NCBI GenBank assembly: GCA_033557685.1
Contig: JAWQRN010000262.1
Span: 1-32,777 of the forward strand
Length of the DNA stretch: 32,777 nt
Source of the DNA: Sperchopsis tessellata
Taxonomy: Eukaryota > Arthropoda > Insecta > Coleoptera > Hydrophilidae
Direction: 5' to 3'
In this document: in pieces, positions 29,222 to 32,777 of the stretch
Layout of the letters: every line of letters begins with the position of its first letter
Position numbering within the stretch: the first letter of the stretch is position 1
Translations under genes and position numbers: made by a program
Notes under the pieces: generated by a model
What the model was told of the DNA's origin: nothing
Databases searched by the model: none
What the model saw: only the letters and a program-made list of their open reading frames with translations

Positions 29222-30358
29222 TTAATCATCATCCCAATGCTCGGGAGTTTCCCATCTTTCAGGATTATCAAATCTTTTTGGTATTTCTTCTTCCTTAAAG
29301 TATTGATCTCCATCATCCACCTTTGGCGTAGAAGTAACAGCTTCTTCTTTGTTACCCTTTTTATGCATTTCTGGAAGCAAAAAATATTTTTGGACGAATT
29401 TAGCAGATTCTGGCTTTTTTCTAAATCTAACAGCGTTTTCATTTTTAAAATCAAGCCAGTACATTTGGGCTTTCCTAACGCCTATGTTCAAGCGATTCCA
29501 CCTGTGCTTGTCTATAGGGTTATTAGTTTTTTTAAAAGTCTTAGACCAAATTTTTTTTTCTTTAATCATTCTTTCGATGTATGGAGGAAGGTAGCCATCA
29601 ATTCTTGAATTTATAATCATCTGCAGTTCTTTATTCAATAATTTAATATTTTCCACTTTGTTGGTTAAATCTTCGACTACCCAGCGGGACGTGGAGGGAA
29701 CTGTATACTCTACTGATGGTCTACGCTTAGGTCTAGATGTGCCTCTACTAGTCCCTGGTTGTGGCTCTAAAAGTTAATATGATTCAAAAAACTGATTAGC
29801 CCTATCCAAATATTCCTGTTTTCATTTCATATGACCTTATGACTTTTTTTTTGAAGAAACTTCTTTATTTTTTGTGATTTGATTGGCTGAAAAATCAGTC
29901 AATCAAATTAATCTCCTTCCAAGATATTGTAACATACGTTAGGCTATACCATAGTGTAATGGTCATAAGGTAATATGTAATGAGGAAAGTTACGATGATA
30001 TCAATTGATCATCATACATACCAAATAGCTCTGAGGTCTTTCTCACTTTAAAAGGACTTCCTGATGCTGACCAGCTGTTTCTTGCACCAGCTGTTGTATC
30101 TGTTTTTATTGGCCCTAGGAAGAATACTTTTTCTGTCATTGGTCCATGTGATGTTTCAAAAATTGCTGTGTCTTTTGATTTTGCTGCTGAAGTTTGTTTC
30201 TTACCAGAATTTGTGGCATCGATTTCCCCTGGGCTTAGAGTTGTTTTTTTGCCAAAGTTTGGACCTCCTTTCTTTCCAGAGTTCCCTTTATTTTCTGGAG
30301 TACCTCCTTTACCTCCTCTTCCTTTATTTGGAGGTGTGTTACTTGATGATTGATCCAT
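29222..30358 (-). CDS. Unrecognised two-exon gene, 293 aa
   Basis: Exon 1 is 30358-30022 and exon 2 is 29766-29222. The join has a GTATGT donor and a TTTTAG acceptor, both phase 1, so the frame is preserved. I do not recognise the protein. Residues 1-112 are low complexity and rich in Gly, Lys, Ser and Thr (GKGGTPENKG, GKKGGPNFGKK), ending with GSPFKVRKTSELFG. Residues about 113-160 are basic (EPQPGTSRGTSRPKRRPS). A helical, strongly basic part follows (LPPYIERMIKEKK, KTNNPIDKHRWNRL, RKAQMYWLDFKNE). The C-terminus is acidic (RWETPEHWDDD). The LPPYI...NPIDKHRWNRL part resembles the linker after the endonuclease in LINE ORF2. Both exons are open and splice cleanly, so I treat it as a real gene, transcribed opposite to PI3K. 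AATAAA candidates lie at 29215-29220 and 29145-29150. Confidence 0.6.
29822..29983. repeat. Small foldback/MITE in the intron of the unrecognised gene
   Basis: CATTTCATATGACCTTATGAC near 29823 is matched in inverted form by GGTCATAAGGTAATATGTAATG near 29961. Inside is a perfect-looking hairpin, TTTGATTGGCTGA and TCAGTCAATCAAA, at about 29878-29908. The total is about 160 bases with no coding capacity. Confidence 0.6.
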
Positions 30359-30480
30359 GTTAGAAAGCAATGCCCTACATAAAAATGATTACTAAAATTA
30401 TCTATGCATGGTTTGTATAAGGTGTGATCAAATACTACGGTGAATGTAGCTATAGTTTATAATTTATCCAAGGAAGGTTC

Positions 30481-30702
30481 TTATTCTTTGTTAAAAATAT
30501 GATCTATGAACTTTATGTAATCAAATTGAAAAGCTTCAAATTGATCGTTTGATTTACCTGCTGTTTTTGTGAATTTTTTTTTGCTCATTTTGAGTAGATT
30601 GGTTAGATTATTTAAACTCCCTTGAATCACAACTGAATATAACAATTTTCTATTTGAAGTGTATTTAGTGAACGGGGAACTCTTGTGCTTACAGTTTATC
30701 AT
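30481..30702 (-). CDS. Small ORF, 73 aa, uncertain
   Basis: A real ATG starts a frame (MINCKHKSSPFTKY), with an inner MSKKKFTKTAGKSNDQF and the end FIDHIFNKE. It lies about 120 bases upstream of the two-exon gene on the same strand. A GTAAAT donor after KTAG could splice to a TATGTAG acceptor before the next gene, but that join would not keep the MDQ frame. So it is either a separate small gene, a leader, or chance. There is no family match I trust. Confidence 0.3.
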   Translation of the reverse strand: MINCKHKSSPFTKYTSNRKLLYSVVIQGSLNNLTNLLKMSKKKFTKTAGKSNDQFEAFQFDYIKFIDHIFNKE

Positions 30703-30975
30703 TCTTATTTTAAGTCGTTAGCTGTATATGGGATAATGCCTTGGAGAAATCCTTAAATTTTTGACATACTTCTGAAGCTCTAAAAGGACTATGTGTGATA
30801 ATGGGAATTGAGCTTTGTATTTAATATTACAATTATTTGTAACTTAATTCTGAAAATGTATTCATTTTAGTGTGCATCAAATTTGTCTTCATTAACTGAT
30901 ACCTTTTTGTCTCCAATTCAGATATAGATATAGTGTATACAGGTGCATACAAACCGGATTGGACTGCTGACTAAT

Positions 30976-31922
30976 GGCCTTGTATACACCACGTTACCTA
31001 CAGTACGGCTTCCCTATAGTTTACCTATATTTTACCTGAAATAGGTATCATACTTATAGTATGTAACTTGCTTAGGTTGCCCTCTTTAGCTTTTAACATA
31101 GCTAAAAATGCAGATTTCTATATTACCAGACATAGACAGTTAACTTTTTGTGTTAAAAATTAAACTAACTCAAAGATTTCTTAATTTTGTGCAAAATATG
31201 TCACGATAATAGAAATCTGATAATAATTGAAGCATTTTTTTATTGTTTTTTTGAGAATTTTCATCGAAAGAAAGAGATTTGGGCCTATAACCTAAAATAT
31301 TATCGTCCTTTTCCTCACAAAAAAGTAAATGAAGACATATTTACAGCTATAATATTTTTCTAGGCAAAGCCCCACCACCATCTCCATTGCTTCTTTTACA
31401 GCTATAATATTTTTCTTGCAGATGCTTCATTTAGGTCCGCATTTGCAAATATGTTTTGTGGTAGAAGTTTTCTTTCCTTAACGACTCTACTTGTTTGTAA
31501 ATATCATTGTGTTTATTTATTTTTTTTAGTCCATTAGTCGCATTACTTCGTTTTCGTTACATAATATTATAAAACACTGCGTCTCTGCCTCACTCCAGTT
31601 TAAACCTTTTATTTTTAAATTTGTCAATATATATTTAACGTCAACGACTTTTAATTCAAACTTTTAAACGTCAAGTCGTACTCCACCAAGTGGCGTATTT
31701 TGGTATTAAATCGAGGCCTACTTCAGAGCAGCGTTTACACCCATAACTATTTGGTACGGTACCTATGCATTATTTATGTTACCTATTGTAGGTCAGGCCA
31801 AGCAAAATGCTGACCTGACCTAACATAGGTTATAGGCTAAATAAAGTGATTACATCTAGTGACCTTAATAGGTCACATATAGGGTATGGGTACCGACCCA
31901 AACCGCCAGTGTATACAAGGCC
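30976..31922. mobile_element. Non-autonomous TIR element (~0.95 kb)
   Basis: GGCCTTGTATACAC at 30976 is the exact inverse of GTGTATACAAGGCC ending at 31922. Weaker pairing continues inward (CCCTATAG-type and ACCTATA-type motifs). The interior has palindromic AGGTCAGG...CCTGACCT near 31790-31830 and a 21-base direct repeat (31341-31361 and 31396-31416), but no coding region. The GGGCC-type ends recall PIF/Harbinger, but I see no TWA duplication, so the class is open. Confidence 0.6.
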
Positions 31923-31924
31923 CT

Positions 31925-32777
31925 TGTGACATTTATATCCTTTTTTAATATATTATGAGAAGTGATTTATCTATGTAAAAAATTTATTTTCTTTAGTTAT
32001 GTACGAATTTCCTTTAAGAGGTCTGTTATGCTAGTCTTATTGATGTAGGAAGGTTATGTTTAAAATGTTTACAAAAACTAGGAAAGAAAATTTTTTTTTT
32101 ATTGCTTTTCAAAATTTTCGCCTTTAAGATTGATATGCTGAAACAACTTACAGCCTCCAAGATGGGGGTGGGAGGAGGAGTAGGAGCACACAAGGGGGTA
32201 TATAATGATGATAAAAAGACTATTTAAAAGAAAAGAAAATAAGTAAAGTTGCAAAAATAATGTATATTAAACTAATGGAAATTATTAGTTGTAGTAGTAA
32301 CTATAAATACATTAGAGTCCAATATAAATGAATTGAGTAAAAATAAATAAACTTAGTATAAAACAATAGTACACAAGATATAGTAATAATTATAGAATGA
32401 ATAAAATGTATACAGTAAGTTTATAATAGAAATGTATATGGACAGATGTTTGGAGGTAATAAATGAAATGTATTTATGTACGTATATTATTTAAAAGAAT
32501 GTAAAGTGAGAAAACAAATTTAACCTAACAAATCAAATGTGCTTATGGAGGTGTGTGCAAAGGTGATTTATAGGGCTTTACCTGGTGACCATTGTTGACT
32601 CTAGTGGAACTCGAATAACCTTGCTTTCTACGCTCCGGCTTTTATAAGTACAGACGGAGGGTCGAAATTCAATGATGCCACCGCTGGAGGCGCTTTTCGA
32701 AACGGTGAACATTAACCCCTAAATTGTTAATAATGTTTTAAGAATTTGGGTTAAAAAATGACTGTGGATGTGGAATA
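31925..32777. other. AT-rich DNA at right edge, no gene seen
   Basis: No PI3K exon or other gene is recognised. A short G-rich stretch (about 32163-32203) and a GC-richer end (about 32600-32700) are the only compositional changes. Confidence 0.4.

Noticed and set aside
29237..29608. Plus-strand frames of 123 and 81 codons
   Set aside because: They are antisense shadows of exon 2 of the two-exon minus-strand gene; composition is Phe/Leu rich as expected of the complement of Lys/Glu codons.
30064..30363. Plus-strand frames of 99 and 61 codons
   Set aside because: They are antisense shadows of the first exon of the same gene.
30481..30702. Possible SRP14-like protein
   Set aside because: Only a vague KKK and spacing likeness; hydrophobic pattern and length do not fit.
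1..32777. CRISPR array, bacterial operons or intact tRNA/rRNA genes
   Set aside because: No regularly spaced identical repeats, no ribosome-binding-site operon layout and no foldable RNA gene were seen; spliced genes show a eukaryotic genome.

Overview
The window is a piece of an animal nuclear genome, most likely an insect with a large, AT-rich, transposon-loaded genome. The evidence is long introns with GT-AG splice sites, three conserved eukaryotic genes split into short exons, and remnants of Penelope-like elements, LINEs, mariner and hAT elements. I cannot fix the insect order from sequence alone.

Layout. Positions 1 to 4270 are gene-poor and hold repeats: a Penelope fragment, a tRNA-like stretch, an unclassified repeat, a mariner scrap and a 1.66 kb mariner-like element with long inverted ends. 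From 4750 to 11854 on the minus strand lies a complete five-exon NSUN5 rRNA cytosine-5 methyltransferase gene, whose exon joins all keep frame. Its 4.7 kb second intron contains a whole second gene on the same strand, VMA21 (11047-11367), the V-ATPase assembly chaperone, plus hAT and LINE remnants. About 2.7 kb of divergent intergenic DNA follows. From 14533 on the plus strand come the first six recognised coding exons of a class IA phosphoinositide 3-kinase catalytic subunit (p110, Pi3K92E type). They cover the p85-binding, Ras-binding and early C2 domains, about 425 residues. The helical and kinase exons are not in the window.

The PI3K introns are crowded with insertions: three large foldback elements, two Penelope fragments, a Penelope terminal-repeat palindrome, LINE remnants, and one well-defined LINE (22467-24780) with a poly(A) tail and a perfect 11 bp target duplication. 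That LINE landed on the probable splice branch point of PI3K exon 6. Beyond exon 6, on the minus strand, is a two-exon gene I do not recognise (29222-30358). It has a Gly/Lys/Ser-rich start and a C-terminal half that resembles the post-endonuclease linker of LINE ORF2. A non-autonomous TIR element (30976-31922) lies near the right edge.

Functionally the three recognised genes are housekeeping or growth related: ribosome RNA modification, V-ATPase assembly and insulin/PI3K signalling. Nothing in the sequence links them as one pathway. The most interesting points are the VMA21-in-NSUN5 arrangement, the LINE at the branch point, the unrecognised gene with LINE-like sequence, and the Penelope terminal-repeat palindrome.
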